DNA of 38,933 nucleotides from Rubritepida sp. (GCA_028291455.1 JAQGHY010000318.1:1-38933); one strand, 5' to 3'. Shown: positions 21,661 to 29,532, numbered from the stretch's first letter. Made by a program: numbers and translations. The notes: generated from the letters alone by a model not told the origin.

Positions 21661-21692
21661 AAAAAAAGTGGCGACCCATTGCTGGGTCGCCA
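21661..21692 (-). terminator. Intrinsic terminator of the small RNA
   Basis: A perfect 10-bp stem (21669-21678 with 21683-21692) with a 4-base loop is followed on the leftward strand by A, C and seven U residues (21667-21661). It is the strongest intrinsic terminator in the window. It may also help stop rightward transcription from the GST gene, although only three T follow on that strand. Confidence 0.85.
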
Positions 21693-21746
21693 AGTTTAGG
21701 GAGGAAACGTCCAAGAAAGCAGGCAAGAACCGAAGTTCCTGCCGCC
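21661..21746 (-). ncRNA. Small RNA of the alpha-r8 (MmgR/suhB) type
   Basis: Read leftward from about 21746 the RNA has three parts. First, a 5' hairpin: 21743-21735 pairs with 21730-21722 around a UUCG tetraloop, 9 bp with one G-U pair. Second, a single-stranded linker containing UUUCCUCCCU (complement of 21698-21707), the 10-mer I recall as invariant in alphaproteobacterial alpha-r8 RNAs and able to pair with Shine-Dalgarno sequences. Third, a perfect 10-bp terminator stem (21692-21683 with 21678-21669, GCAA loop) followed by seven U (21667-21661). Length is about 86 nt; S. meliloti MmgR is about 77 nt and limits polyhydroxybutyrate accumulation. It has its own promoter at 21753-21781. Family membership is from recall, not a covariance search; the 5' end is predicted. 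Confidence 0.82.
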
Positions 21747-21752
21747 AAGAGA

Positions 21753-21781
21753 TGTATAGGCGAGAGATCACTCGCATGCAA
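21753..21781 (-). promoter_or_regulatory. Sigma-70 promoter of the small RNA
   Basis: Read leftward: -35 TTGCAT (21781-21776), a 17-base spacer, -10 TATACA (21758-21753). Predicted start is near 21746, at the base of the 5' hairpin. Spacing and start agree with the folded RNA. The lytic transglycosylase promoter must lie in the same ~80 bases facing the other way. Confidence 0.7.
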
Positions 21782-21864
21782 GCGATATTTTGCATTGCAG
21801 CATTGCGGAATTCAGGCCGAATCAAGTCGCCGGCCGCTGGCACGCGCCTTGCGCTGCCAGTGGC

Positions 21865-22623
21865 ATGCGGATGCTCCTCTCTCTCTTGCCGGTCATCGCC
21901 TGGTTGATCCCCCTGCCCGCTTCGGCCCAGGCCGATCCGACGCTGCTCTGCCGCGCGGCCATCGCCCAGGCCGAGCGCGATGCCAATATCCCCCTGGGTC
22001 TGCTCCAGGCGATCGGCCGCGTTGAGTCCGGCCGCCGCAGTCCGGAGACCGGCATCACCGGCCCCTGGCCCTGGACCTTCAATGCCGAGGGCCGCGGCCA
22101 ATTCTTCCCCACCAAGGAGGCAGCAATTGCCGCCGTGCGGGAAATGCAGGGCCGCGGCGTGCGGATCATCGATGTCGGCTGCATGCAGGTGAACCTGCAC
22201 CACCATCCCCGCGCCTTCGCCAGCCTGGAGGAGGCCTTCGATCCCGTTAGCAATGCGCGATACGCCGCGCGCTTCCTGACCGAGCTCCAGGCGGCCCGGT
22301 CAGATTGGATCATCGCCGCGGGGAACTACCATTCGCAGACGCCGGAGCTCGCGCAGGCCTATCGCGCCCGGGTGCAGGCGGCGTGGCCTGCTGCACAGGC
22401 GCGAGCCACGGAAGACAGGGCATTGGCAGCCGCGCGTCCGGTCACGCCCCCGACGGGGCTTTCATTGTCCAACCGGATGGATCGCGCGGCGGTCATCCCG
22501 TTCGTGAACGTGGGAGCGGCCGGTGGCGGAAGGGGGCGCGGCCTGGACGCCTACCGCGCCGCGCCGATCCCGCTGACGGGCCGTCAGGTCGCGATGATCC
22601 CGAGCGCGCTGATCCGGCGCTAG
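21865..22623 (+). CDS. Secreted lytic transglycosylase (SLT domain)
   Basis: Cleaves the MurNAc-GlcNAc bond of peptidoglycan. The product is 252 residues. The signal peptide MRMLLSLLPVIAWLIPLPASAQA would be cut just before DPTLLCRAA. The SLT fold begins at AIAQAERDANIPLGLLQAIGRVESGRR, where Glu in RVESG is the catalytic residue; GCMQVNLHHHPRAF, FDPVSNARYAARFL and AAGNYHSQTPE are the later conserved motifs. The C-terminal part is an Ala-rich linker and a short basic tail. I chose ATG 21865 (ATG 21871 is equally possible) because it gives a clean signal peptide; an in-frame TTG at 21790 would bury it and run into the sRNA promoter region. It is divergent from the small RNA. Confidence 0.87.
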   Translation: MRMLLSLLPVIAWLIPLPASAQADPTLLCRAAIAQAERDANIPLGLLQAIGRVESGRRSPETGITGPWPWTFNAEGRGQFFPTKEAAIAAVREMQGRGVRIIDVGCMQVNLHHHPRAFASLEEAFDPVSNARYAARFLTELQAARSDWIIAAGNYHSQTPELAQAYRARVQAAWPAAQARATEDRALAAARPVTPPTGLSLSNRMDRAAVIPFVNVGAAGGGRGRGLDAYRAAPIPLTGRQVAMIPSALIRR

Positions 22624-22647
22624 CCAGGCGTGCCGTCGCGGCGGCAG

Positions 22648-24045
22648 TCAGCCCTTGATCATCCGCCGCACGGCGGCGGCCATGGCACGCTTGCCTTCGC
22701 CCGCATAAGCCTCGTGATTGTCCTCGATGAAGGCGGGATCGTAGAGGTAGTTCACCATGAGCCCGGCGCTCTCGCGCATGCCCTTTACCGAGGTATCGGC
22801 GCGCCAATTGATGCGCTCGACCCGCGCGCCGTTCGAAAGGTGAAAATGCGCCACCGGATCGGCCGCCCGCTTCGGATTGCGCCCGGATTCCGCCGCGATG
22901 AACCGCGCGCCAAGGCGGACCAGCACAGGTTCCAGCGCCTTCGATACCGCCGGCGTCCAGTCCTTGCGAGAGACCAGCTGCTGGAATGCCTCGATTGGAG
23001 AAGCCTCCGGCGGGCCGCCGGCCGCGGTACGAATCGCGGTCGCCTCCTCTGCCGTCAGGGACAGATCGCCCGCCGCCTCGCGTGCCTTCAGCCAGCGGCA
23101 GAAGCCGGGCATCGGCGAGAGTGTGGCAAACTGCTTGAGGCCGCGGAATTCCTGGCCCAGCACCTCGACCACTCGCTTGATGAGGAAATTGCCGAAAGCG
23201 ATGCCGTCCAGCCCGCGCTGGCAATTGTTGATCGAGTAGAAGATCGCGGTGTCGGCCCCCGAGGGGTCCATCGGCTCGGTGCGGGGATCCAGCAGGGCCT
23301 GCACGGAATCCGCGAGGCCCTTTAGCAACGCGATCTCGACGAAGATCAGCGGCTCGGCCGGCATACGCGGGTGGAAGAAGGCGTAGCAGCGGCGGTCCGA
23401 GTCCAGCCGGTTCTTGAGATCGTCCCAGCTCTCGATGCGGTGCACGGCCTCGTAGCGGATCAGCTTCTCCAGCAACGCGGCCGGGCTGTTCCAGTCGATG
23501 CGGCGCAGCTCGAGGAAGCCCACGTCGAACCAGGAGGTGAGCAGCGTCTTGAGGTCGGCCTCGAGCGCCTGCAGCAGCGGATCGGTCTCGGCGGCGCGGA
23601 GCAGGTCCTCGCGCAGGTCAACGAGGAGCTTCACCCCGTCGGGGATGGCGGTGAACTGCGTCAGCAGGCGGATGCGCGGGCTTTCCAGTGCGCGGCGGAG
23701 GCGCACCTTGGCGGCGGCCTTGCCGGCGCCTTCCTTTGCACTCGTCCATTCCGCGATGGCGCGCTCGACGGCCTGGGGATCGGCGTCGAAGCCCGCCAAG
23801 ATTCGTAGGAAGGTGGCGCGTTCGGCCTCCGAAAGTCCGCGATAGGCTGCGGCCAGTTTCGCCGCGCGGGCCCGGGCGGAGACTTCGCCGCCCCGCGCGT
23901 TGAGGCAAGCTTGCATCTGGGCCGCGATGTCCTCGGGCTCTTCGCGCCCGCCCACCCGTTCGGCCATGTCCCGCCAGAGACCGGTAACGCGCCGAAGCGC
24001 CCGATCGACCAAAGTTTCGGGCGGTGCAAGGACCGTATCGGCCAT
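22648..24045 (-). CDS. Malonyl-CoA decarboxylase
   Basis: Converts malonyl-CoA to acetyl-CoA and CO2 in the cytoplasm. The product is 465 residues, as in alphaproteobacterial MCD. An N-terminal helical domain (about residues 1-150, with AAKLAAAYRGLSEAERATFLRILA) is followed by the GNAT-fold catalytic domain. Catalytic-region motifs are FYSINNCQRGLDGIAFGNFLIKRVVE (active-site Ser) and DPVAHFHLSNGARVERINW (active-site His); DTSVKGMRESAGLMVNYLYD is the conserved C-terminal block. ATG 24045 has GGAG about 7 bases upstream. In rhizobia the enzyme lies with malonyl-CoA synthetase and a malonate carrier; neither is here, so it is an orphan, perhaps for malonyl-CoA balance. It is followed 24 bases later by the convergent end of the lytic transglycosylase. 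Confidence 0.92.
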   Translation of the reverse strand: MADTVLAPPETLVDRALRRVTGLWRDMAERVGGREEPEDIAAQMQACLNARGGEVSARARAAKLAAAYRGLSEAERATFLRILAGFDADPQAVERAIAEWTSAKEGAGKAAAKVRLRRALESPRIRLLTQFTAIPDGVKLLVDLREDLLRAAETDPLLQALEADLKTLLTSWFDVGFLELRRIDWNSPAALLEKLIRYEAVHRIESWDDLKNRLDSDRRCYAFFHPRMPAEPLIFVEIALLKGLADSVQALLDPRTEPMDPSGADTAIFYSINNCQRGLDGIAFGNFLIKRVVEVLGQEFRGLKQFATLSPMPGFCRWLKAREAAGDLSLTAEEATAIRTAAGGPPEASPIEAFQQLVSRKDWTPAVSKALEPVLVRLGARFIAAESGRNPKRAADPVAHFHLSNGARVERINWRADTSVKGMRESAGLMVNYLYDPAFIEDNHEAYAGEGKRAMAAAVRRMIKG

Positions 24046-24116
24046 CGGGATCTCCAGTGATGCGCGATACTAGCTGGGAAATATTGCGAAACAAAGAGCG
24101 ATCAAGGAGTTCCGCA

Positions 24117-25565
24117 TCATAACTCGGCCGAAGCAATGAGAGTGCCGAGCATGGCGGGGAGGTCCTCGGCAAGAAGACAGCGTCCGATGCGGTGCGCTGC
24201 CTCGCCGTGAAGCCAAGCGGCGGCGCAGGCGGCCTCGAAGGCGGGCATGCCTTGGGCGAGCAGGGCGGCGGCCAGCCCCGCCAGAATATCGCCTGTCCCG
24301 CCGGTGGCGAGCCATGGCGGGGCGTTGTGGTTGATCGCCGCGCGGCCGTCGGGACTGGCGATCACGGTGTCGGAACCCTTGAGGAGTACGGCGCCCTGGA
24401 TGCGCGCCGCCGCAGCGCGCGTTGAGGCGAGACGGTCCTCGCCGGCCGGGCCGAAGAGGCGCGCGAATTCGGCGGAATGCGGAGTGATGAGCGCGGCCCC
24501 GCGCAGGCCCTCGGGCGCGCCCTCGAAGGCGGTCAGCGCGCCGGCATCGGCCACCAGCTGGCGGTTCGCGGCGAGCAGGCGCGCGACCATGTCGCGCGTC
24601 GTGGCATCGGGCGGAAGGCCGGGGCCGGCGAGGACGGTCTCGCGACGGGGATCGGCCAGAAGAGCGGTGATCAACGCCGCGGCGCCCTCGGCTTCCAGCA
24701 CCAGCGCGCCCGGCTCGGCGAGGCGATGGAGCGCGGCGCTCGCGGCATCCGCGCAAGCCAGCGTCACCAGCCCGGCGCCTGCCCTCCGCGCGGCGCGTGC
24801 AGCCAGCAGCGCGGCCCCGGTCATCTCGCGGCCGGAGAGGATAGTGACGTGTCCGCGGCTGTGCTTGTGGCTCGCCGCTCCAGGGCGCGGCAGCGTCCAG
24901 AGCGCCGGGCCATTAGCGAAGGTGCGCAGGCGGATTGCGTCCAGCACGGTGGCAGGCAGGCCGATATCGGCCAGGACCAACTCGCCGCAGAGATCGCGGC
25001 CTGGCAGCAGCAGATGGCCGGGCTTGCACCGGAAGAAGGTGACGGTGAGCGCGGCCTGCGCCGCGAAGCCGCGCACCGCGCCCGTCGCGCCATCGAGCCC
25101 GGAGGGCACGTCCACGGCGACGATGGGCGCGCGCACCGCTCGCAGCACCTCGGCGGCGAGGCCGTCGAGCGGACGGGTAAGGCCGGCACCGAAGACCGCA
25201 TCCACCACGAGGCCGGCGCGCCCCGCAGCCTCAAGGCCGAACTCCCGCATCGGCCCCTTCCAGCGCGAAGCCGTCAGCGCCGCGTCGCTGCCGGAGCGCG
25301 GCGGAGCCAGCGCCGCCACCGCGACATCCCAGCCGGCGCGCTCCAACAGGCGGGCAACGACATAGCCGTCACCGCCGTTATTGCCGGGACCAGCGAGGAC
25401 CAGCACGCGGCAAGGCCGGAAGCGCTGCTGGATCGCGCGGGCCACGGCGCGGCCGGCGGCCTCCATGAGCACGGGGCCGTTGCCGGCCAGGCGGTCGGCC
25501 TGGGCCATCTCGGCGGGCGTCAGAAGCTCGTGGGGGATTGCGGAGTGGGGGCCGGTGGGGGGCAT
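24117..25565 (-). CDS. nnr: Bifunctional NAD(P)H-hydrate epimerase / ADP-dependent dehydratase
   Basis: Repairs NADHX and NADPHX, damaged hydrated nicotinamide cofactors. The product is 482 residues with both domains fused. The N-terminal epimerase (NnrE) begins LLTPAEMAQADRLA and has LAGPGNNGGDGYVVARLL and DAVFGAGLTRPLDG. The C-terminal ribokinase-like dehydratase (NnrD) has HKHSRGHVTILSG, LAGPGLPPDATTR, ADAGALTAFEG, ITPHSAEFARLFG, LLKGSDTVIASPDGR and the signature WLATGGTGDILAGLAAAL. ATG 25565 is used, though LLTPAEM suggests the true N-terminus could be a few residues shorter. It is divergent from the sulfite-oxidase-like gene with only 25 bases between start codons, so at least one promoter must lie inside the other gene. 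Confidence 0.94.
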   Translation of the reverse strand: MPPTGPHSAIPHELLTPAEMAQADRLAGNGPVLMEAAGRAVARAIQQRFRPCRVLVLAGPGNNGGDGYVVARLLERAGWDVAVAALAPPRSGSDAALTASRWKGPMREFGLEAAGRAGLVVDAVFGAGLTRPLDGLAAEVLRAVRAPIVAVDVPSGLDGATGAVRGFAAQAALTVTFFRCKPGHLLLPGRDLCGELVLADIGLPATVLDAIRLRTFANGPALWTLPRPGAASHKHSRGHVTILSGREMTGAALLAARAARRAGAGLVTLACADAASAALHRLAEPGALVLEAEGAAALITALLADPRRETVLAGPGLPPDATTRDMVARLLAANRQLVADAGALTAFEGAPEGLRGAALITPHSAEFARLFGPAGEDRLASTRAAAARIQGAVLLKGSDTVIASPDGRAAINHNAPPWLATGGTGDILAGLAAALLAQGMPAFEAACAAAWLHGEAAHRIGRCLLAEDLPAMLGTLIASAEL

Positions 25566-25590
25566 AATGCTTTGAGAATGGGAGCTTCAC

Positions 25591-26937
25591 ATGGCCAAGT
25601 CCAATGAGAGTTCGGGGAAGCCGGACCGCTCGCTGCAAGAGCTGTATCGCGATGACCCCGAGCGCGCCGACGCGCTGGCCTGGGGCCGACGCGGCGCGCT
25701 GAAGGGCAGCGCCCTCGCGGCCATGGGCGCGGCCTTGGGCGCTGCGATTCCCTTCGCCGCGACCATGCCCGAGGGAACCCTCCCTGCCCTGCTCGCCCGC
25801 CCCGCCGCCGCCCAGACGCCGGGGGCACCGTCCGGTCCGGCGCCCTTCCGCATGGAGGGCAAGAACGACCTCATCCTGCTGGGCGACCGCCCACTGGTCG
25901 CGGAGACGCCGGAACATCAGCTCGACGAGCCCGTGACGAGCTTCCGCAACTTCTTCATTCGCAACAACGGCCAGATTCCGGAGCCCGTCACCGATCCCAA
26001 TGCTTGGAGCATCGCCATCGACGGTGAGGTGAACACGCCGCTCAACCTGAAGCTCGGCGATCTGCGCACGCGCTTCCCCGTCGTCACGATGCAACTGCAG
26101 ATGGAATGCGGCGGCAATGGCCGAAGCGCCTTCGTGCCGGAGACGCGCGGCAACCAATGGGGTAACGGCGCGATCAGTAATGCCGAATGGACCGGCGTGC
26201 GCCTGCGCGACGTGCTAAATGCCGCCGGGCTCAAGTCCAGTGCAATCTACACCGGGCATTTCGGCGCGGACCCGCATCTCTCCGGCGCCACGGACCGCCA
26301 GGCCATCAACCGCGGCATGCGGATCGAAAAGGCCATGGATGAGGACACGCTCATCGCCTTCGCCATGAACGGCGCGCCCATTCCGCATATCCATGGCGCG
26401 CCCGTGCGGCTCGTCACGCCCGGCTGGCCGGCGAGCTTCAGCCAGAAGTGGCTCACGCGCATCTGGATCCGGGACAAGATGCATGACGGCGCGGGCATGG
26501 GCGGCACCAGCTATCGCGTGCCGGTGAAGCCGATCGTTCCCGGCAGCAACAACAACGGCGCGGATTTCCGCGAGCTGGAAAGCATGCCGGTGCGTTCCAT
26601 CCTTTCCTCCCACGCGCATGGGGCGCGGCTGCCGTCGGGCACGCGCAGCCTCGACCTGCGAGGGGCCGCCTGGGCGGGAGACCTGACGGCGAGGGCGGTG
26701 CATGCCAGCGTCGATTTCGGCGCGAGCTGGACGGAGATGCAGGTGGCGCCGCCCGCCAACCGGCACGCCTGGCAGCGCTGGCAGGGCCGCGTGGCGCTGC
26801 CGGCGGACGGCTATTTCGAGGTCTGGTACCGGGCGACAGACAGCGAGGGCCGGATGCAGCCGCACGCCGCCGCCAACTGGAACCCGCAGGGCTATTCGGC
26901 CAATCCGATCAGCCGCGCCGCGATCCTGGTGGGTTGA
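25591..26937 (+). CDS. Sulfite oxidase/dehydrogenase-type molybdenum protein (Tat-exported)
   Basis: Periplasmic molybdopterin enzyme of the sulfite oxidase superfamily, 448 residues. The export signal has a twin arginine at residues 33-34 (WGRRGALKG) before a hydrophobic stretch and ends around RPAAAQ, about residue 75, consistent with folded, cofactor-loaded Tat export. The molybdenum-ligating cysteine is Cys173 in MECGGNGRS. Further family motifs are NEWTGVRL-like AEWTGVRLRDVL, PIPHIHGAPVRLVTPGWPA and the C-terminal dimerisation domain (ASVDFGASWTEMQ). It overlaps by one base with a single-haem cytochrome c gene, the SorAB/SorT arrangement in which sulfite electrons go to cytochrome c. Sulfite as substrate is inferred from the family. 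ATG 25591 has GGGAG 7 bases upstream. Confidence 0.88.
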   Translation: MAKSNESSGKPDRSLQELYRDDPERADALAWGRRGALKGSALAAMGAALGAAIPFAATMPEGTLPALLARPAAAQTPGAPSGPAPFRMEGKNDLILLGDRPLVAETPEHQLDEPVTSFRNFFIRNNGQIPEPVTDPNAWSIAIDGEVNTPLNLKLGDLRTRFPVVTMQLQMECGGNGRSAFVPETRGNQWGNGAISNAEWTGVRLRDVLNAAGLKSSAIYTGHFGADPHLSGATDRQAINRGMRIEKAMDEDTLIAFAMNGAPIPHIHGAPVRLVTPGWPASFSQKWLTRIWIRDKMHDGAGMGGTSYRVPVKPIVPGSNNNGADFRELESMPVRSILSSHAHGARLPSGTRSLDLRGAAWAGDLTARAVHASVDFGASWTEMQVAPPANRHAWQRWQGRVALPADGYFEVWYRATDSEGRMQPHAAANWNPQGYSANPISRAAILVG

Positions 26938-27263
26938 TGCTGCGGCTTCTGTTGCTGTCCCTGTGCCTGGGCGGGGTCGCGCTGGCGCAGCCCGTCCCGG
27001 TGCCGGAGGAGCCTTCCGTCTTTCCGCCTGGCGATGGGCAGGAGGAGACCTTCTACGCCTGCACCGCCTGCCACAGCACCGCGATCATCCGCCGCAGCGG
27101 CTTCACCCGCGCCCAGTGGGACGGGCTGATGGACTGGATGGTCGAGAAGCAGGGCATGAACCCGCTGGAGCCGGCGGACCGCCGGCAGATCGTGGACTAC
27201 CTGGCCCAGCATTACGGCCCGCGCACTGCCCCGTCGCGCGGCAGAAACCCTTTCCTGAATTGA
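26937..27263 (+). CDS. Small c-type cytochrome, partner of the sulfite-oxidase-like enzyme
   Basis: A 108-residue secreted protein with a signal peptide (MLRLLLLSLCLGGVALAQ) and one haem-binding motif, CTACH at residues 42-46, in FYACTACHSTAIIRRSG. A likely distal Met ligand lies in KQGMNPLEP. It has the size and layout of SorB-type subunits. The start ATG 26937 shares its A with the upstream stop TGA, so the two are translationally coupled, and it most probably accepts electrons from the molybdenum subunit in the periplasm. The C-terminal tail (GPRTAPSRGRNPFLN) is basic. Confidence 0.9.
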   Translation: MLRLLLLSLCLGGVALAQPVPVPEEPSVFPPGDGQEETFYACTACHSTAIIRRSGFTRAQWDGLMDWMVEKQGMNPLEPADRRQIVDYLAQHYGPRTAPSRGRNPFLN

Positions 27264-27270
27264 GGCTGGC

Positions 27271-27900
27271 GTGCCCGTCACCATCGCCTGCCTGCATACG
27301 GCGGACAGCAATGCTCCCCTCTTCGACGCAGCGGCGGCAGCGCTGCCCGGCGGCGCGCTGCGCCTGACGCACAAGGTCCGCGCCGACCTGCTGCGCGAGC
27401 CGACGCCCGAGGTGCTCGAGGAAGCAGCCGCGGTGCTGCGCGAGCTCGCCCGGCACGCCGATGCCGTACTGCTTACCTGCTCCACCATCGGCGCGGCGGC
27501 CGACCTCGCGCGGGACGCGCCTAGGCCGGTGCTTCGTGCGGATGGCGCGCTGGCCGAAGCCGCGACACGCGCGGGCGGCAGGGTGCACGTGCTCTACGCC
27601 GCACCCACCACGCGGGAGCCGACGCGGCTGATCTTCGAGGCCGCCGCGGCCATCACGGGCGCCGAGATCTCGCTGCATCTGGTGGCGGAGGCCTGGCCGC
27701 TCTTCATGGCCGGCGAGACCGATGCCTATTACGCGCGCATCGCCGCCGCGGCCGAAGGGCTGGAAGGCCGCGTCGTGCTGGCCCAGGCCTCGATGGCGCC
27801 GGCCGCCGCGCTCATGCAGGGCGCACCGCCGCTGACCGTCCCCGGGATCGGCGTCATGGCCGCGGCCCGTGCGGCAGTCCAGGCGCGAAAGTCCCGGTGA
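27271..27900 (+). CDS. Asp/Glu/hydantoin racemase-like protein
   Basis: A 209-residue protein resembling the aspartate/glutamate racemase superfamily. It starts with GTG (VPVTIACLHTADSN) 7 bases after the cytochrome stop, so it is probably in the same transcript. The first catalytic-cysteine position of the family is seen in VLLTCSTIGAAADLA. The second conserved cysteine region, expected near AQASMAPAAALM, has Ser in place of Cys, so the racemase two-base mechanism is doubtful. It may act on another substrate, as in the arylmalonate decarboxylase or maleate isomerase branches, or not be an enzyme. Substrate unknown. Confidence 0.7.
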   Translation: MPVTIACLHTADSNAPLFDAAAAALPGGALRLTHKVRADLLREPTPEVLEEAAAVLRELARHADAVLLTCSTIGAAADLARDAPRPVLRADGALAEAATRAGGRVHVLYAAPTTREPTRLIFEAAAAITGAEISLHLVAEAWPLFMAGETDAYYARIAAAAEGLEGRVVLAQASMAPAAALMQGAPPLTVPGIGVMAAARAAVQARKSR

Positions 27901-27943
27901 ACTGCGCTAGGCTGCGGGCTCACGATTCGGAGGAGGGCAGGCC

Positions 27944-28570
27944 TTGGCCTTCATCATCGCCGTTGCGCAGCAAAAGGGCGGAGCGGGCAAGTCGACCCTT
28001 GCGGCCAATCTGGCCGTGGCGCTACTCGCCGGGGGCAAGCGCGTGGCGCTCCTCGACACCGATCCGCAGCAGAGCCTCGCCCGTTGGCACGCGCTGCGCC
28101 CGGCCACCGCGGCGGAACTCGTCTTTGAATCGTCTTCCGGCTGGCGGCTGACCGGCGCGATCGACCGGCTGCGCAAGAGCATGGACTACATCGTGCTGGA
28201 TACACCCCCGCATGCCGATACCGACAGCCGCATCGCCATCCGCGCGTCCGATCTCGTGCTCATCCCGCTGCAGCCCTCCCTGCCCGATCTCTGGGCGAGC
28301 GAGGCGACGGTCAAGCTTGCCGAGGACGAGAAGCGCGAGCATCGCCTGGTATTGAACCGCCTCCCCGCCTCGGGCCGCCTGCGCGACGTGGTCATGGAGG
28401 AACTGGCCCGCCGTAAGGCGCCGCTGCTCAAGCAGAGCCTCGGCAACCGCTCGGCCTTCGCGGCTGCCTTCGCGCTCGGGCTTGGGGTCACCGAAAGCGC
28501 GCCCAGGAGCGCCGCGGCCGACGAGGTCCGGGCGCTGGCCTCTTCCCTCATCAAGCCGAAGGGCCAATAG
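27944..28570 (+). CDS. ParA/MinD-family ATPase, no ParB partner nearby
   Basis: A 208-residue deviant-Walker ATPase. The start is TTG 27944, with GGAGG about 10 bases upstream and the first beta strand (AFIIAVAQQKGGAGKST) immediately after. Walker A is KGGAGKST with the signature Lys at residue 11 and Lys16; Walker A' is LLDTDPQQSLARW; Walker B is YIVLDTPPHADTDS. The LVLNRLPASGRLRDVV segment precedes the C-terminal helices. The short length without an N-terminal DNA-binding domain places it with type Ib ParA, or cargo-positioning ParA such as PpfA/McdA. No ParB, parS-like repeat or replication gene is present, so plasmid partition is unlikely. The cargo is unknown. Confidence 0.85.
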   Translation: MAFIIAVAQQKGGAGKSTLAANLAVALLAGGKRVALLDTDPQQSLARWHALRPATAAELVFESSSGWRLTGAIDRLRKSMDYIVLDTPPHADTDSRIAIRASDLVLIPLQPSLPDLWASEATVKLAEDEKREHRLVLNRLPASGRLRDVVMEELARRKAPLLKQSLGNRSAFAAAFALGLGVTESAPRSAAADEVRALASSLIKPKGQ

Positions 28571-28577
28571 ATAGGGG

Positions 28578-29036
28578 ATGCTTACCCATCTCATCTATGC
28601 CCTCCATGTCCTTTTCGCCGTGATCTGGGTCGGTGGCATGGCCTTCGCCATCCTGGCGCTGCGCCCGGCGCTGGCCGGCCTGGAGCCGCCGCAGCGGATC
28701 GCGCTGATGGGCCGGGTGCACAAGCGCTTCTTCCTGATCGTATGGCACGCCATGCCGATCATGCTGCTCTCCGGCTACTGGCTGCTCTTTGGCTATTTTG
28801 GCGGCTTCCGCGGCGTGGGCTGGCATGTCCATGTGATGCACATGACGGGCCTGCTGATGGCCGCCATCTACCTCGCCGTCTTTTTCGGGCCCTGGAAGGC
28901 GATGCGCGCCGCACTTGCCGTCCAGGACATGAAGGGCGCGGCCGCGGCCAACGATCGCATCCGTTCGCTTGTGACGGTCAATCTCGTGCTCGGCCTTCTC
29001 ACCGTGGGCGTGGCCGCATGGGGACGCCTCGGTTGA
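28578..29036 (+). CDS. CopD-like integral membrane protein
   Basis: A 152-residue membrane protein with four predicted helices: LIYALHVLFAVIWVGGMAFAIL, FFLIVWHAMPIMLLSGYWLLFGYF, HMTGLLMAAIYLAVFFGPW and LVTVNLVLGLLTVGVAAW. Histidines in LHVLFAVIW, VWHAMPI and HVHVMHMTG resemble the haem- or copper-binding residues of the CopD/DUF superfamily of small cytochrome-b-like proteins. It begins 7 bases after the ParA gene and ends overlapping the GNAT gene, so it belongs to a rightward run. Copper resistance is not supported by any neighbour (no CopC), so only the family-level call is made. Confidence 0.78.
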   Translation: MLTHLIYALHVLFAVIWVGGMAFAILALRPALAGLEPPQRIALMGRVHKRFFLIVWHAMPIMLLSGYWLLFGYFGGFRGVGWHVHVMHMTGLLMAAIYLAVFFGPWKAMRAALAVQDMKGAAAANDRIRSLVTVNLVLGLLTVGVAAWGRLG

Positions 29037-29464
29037 GCACGAATTCCAAAGTCACGATCCGCGACGACGACTATCCCGAACTGGAAGCCGTCGCCGCCAT
29101 CCAGCGCGGCCTGCACGGCTACAATCAGGAGATGGGCGGCCCCTACGACCGCGAGCCCGTAACCGTGCTGGCGCGTGATGAGGAGGAGGTGGTGAAGGGC
29201 GGGCTGCTCGGCCTCACCTATTGGAACTGGCTCTTCATCGACTGGCTGTGGCTCTCGCCGGGGATGCGCGGCCAGGGGCTGGGCACGGAATTGCTGGCGC
29301 GGGCGGAAACCGTCGCGCGGGACCGCGGCTGCACCGACGCCTATACCGACACCTTCAGCTTCCACGCCCCCAATTTCTGGCTGCGGAACGGCTGGATCGA
29401 GGCGGGGCGGTTGGACGGCATGCCGCCCGGATATTCCCGCATCTGGTACCGCAAGAAGCTGTAG
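29033..29464 (+). CDS. GNAT-family N-acetyltransferase
   Basis: A 143-residue acetyltransferase. The acetyl-CoA pyrophosphate-binding loop is in LWLSPGMRGQGLGTELLARAE (Arg-Gly-Gln-Gly-Leu-Gly). The end of the fold, YTDTFSFHAPNFWLRNGWIEAGRL, matches GNATs in which the Asn/Phe segment closes the active site. I chose TTG 29033 because it overlaps the upstream stop as TTGA and has GGGGA 8 bases before; ATG 29018, five codons earlier, is equally in frame and cannot be excluded. The acceptor substrate is unknown. It closes the run that begins with the racemase-like gene, or earlier with the sulfite-oxidase gene. Confidence 0.83.
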   Translation: MSTNSKVTIRDDDYPELEAVAAIQRGLHGYNQEMGGPYDREPVTVLARDEEEVVKGGLLGLTYWNWLFIDWLWLSPGMRGQGLGTELLARAETVARDRGCTDAYTDTFSFHAPNFWLRNGWIEAGRLDGMPPGYSRIWYRKKL

Positions 29465-29532
29465 CCACCTGTCCGGGGCGTGAGGAAAACCACACCCGCC
29501 CGCCGCACCGGCTTCTCCCGCGTTAAGCACTC

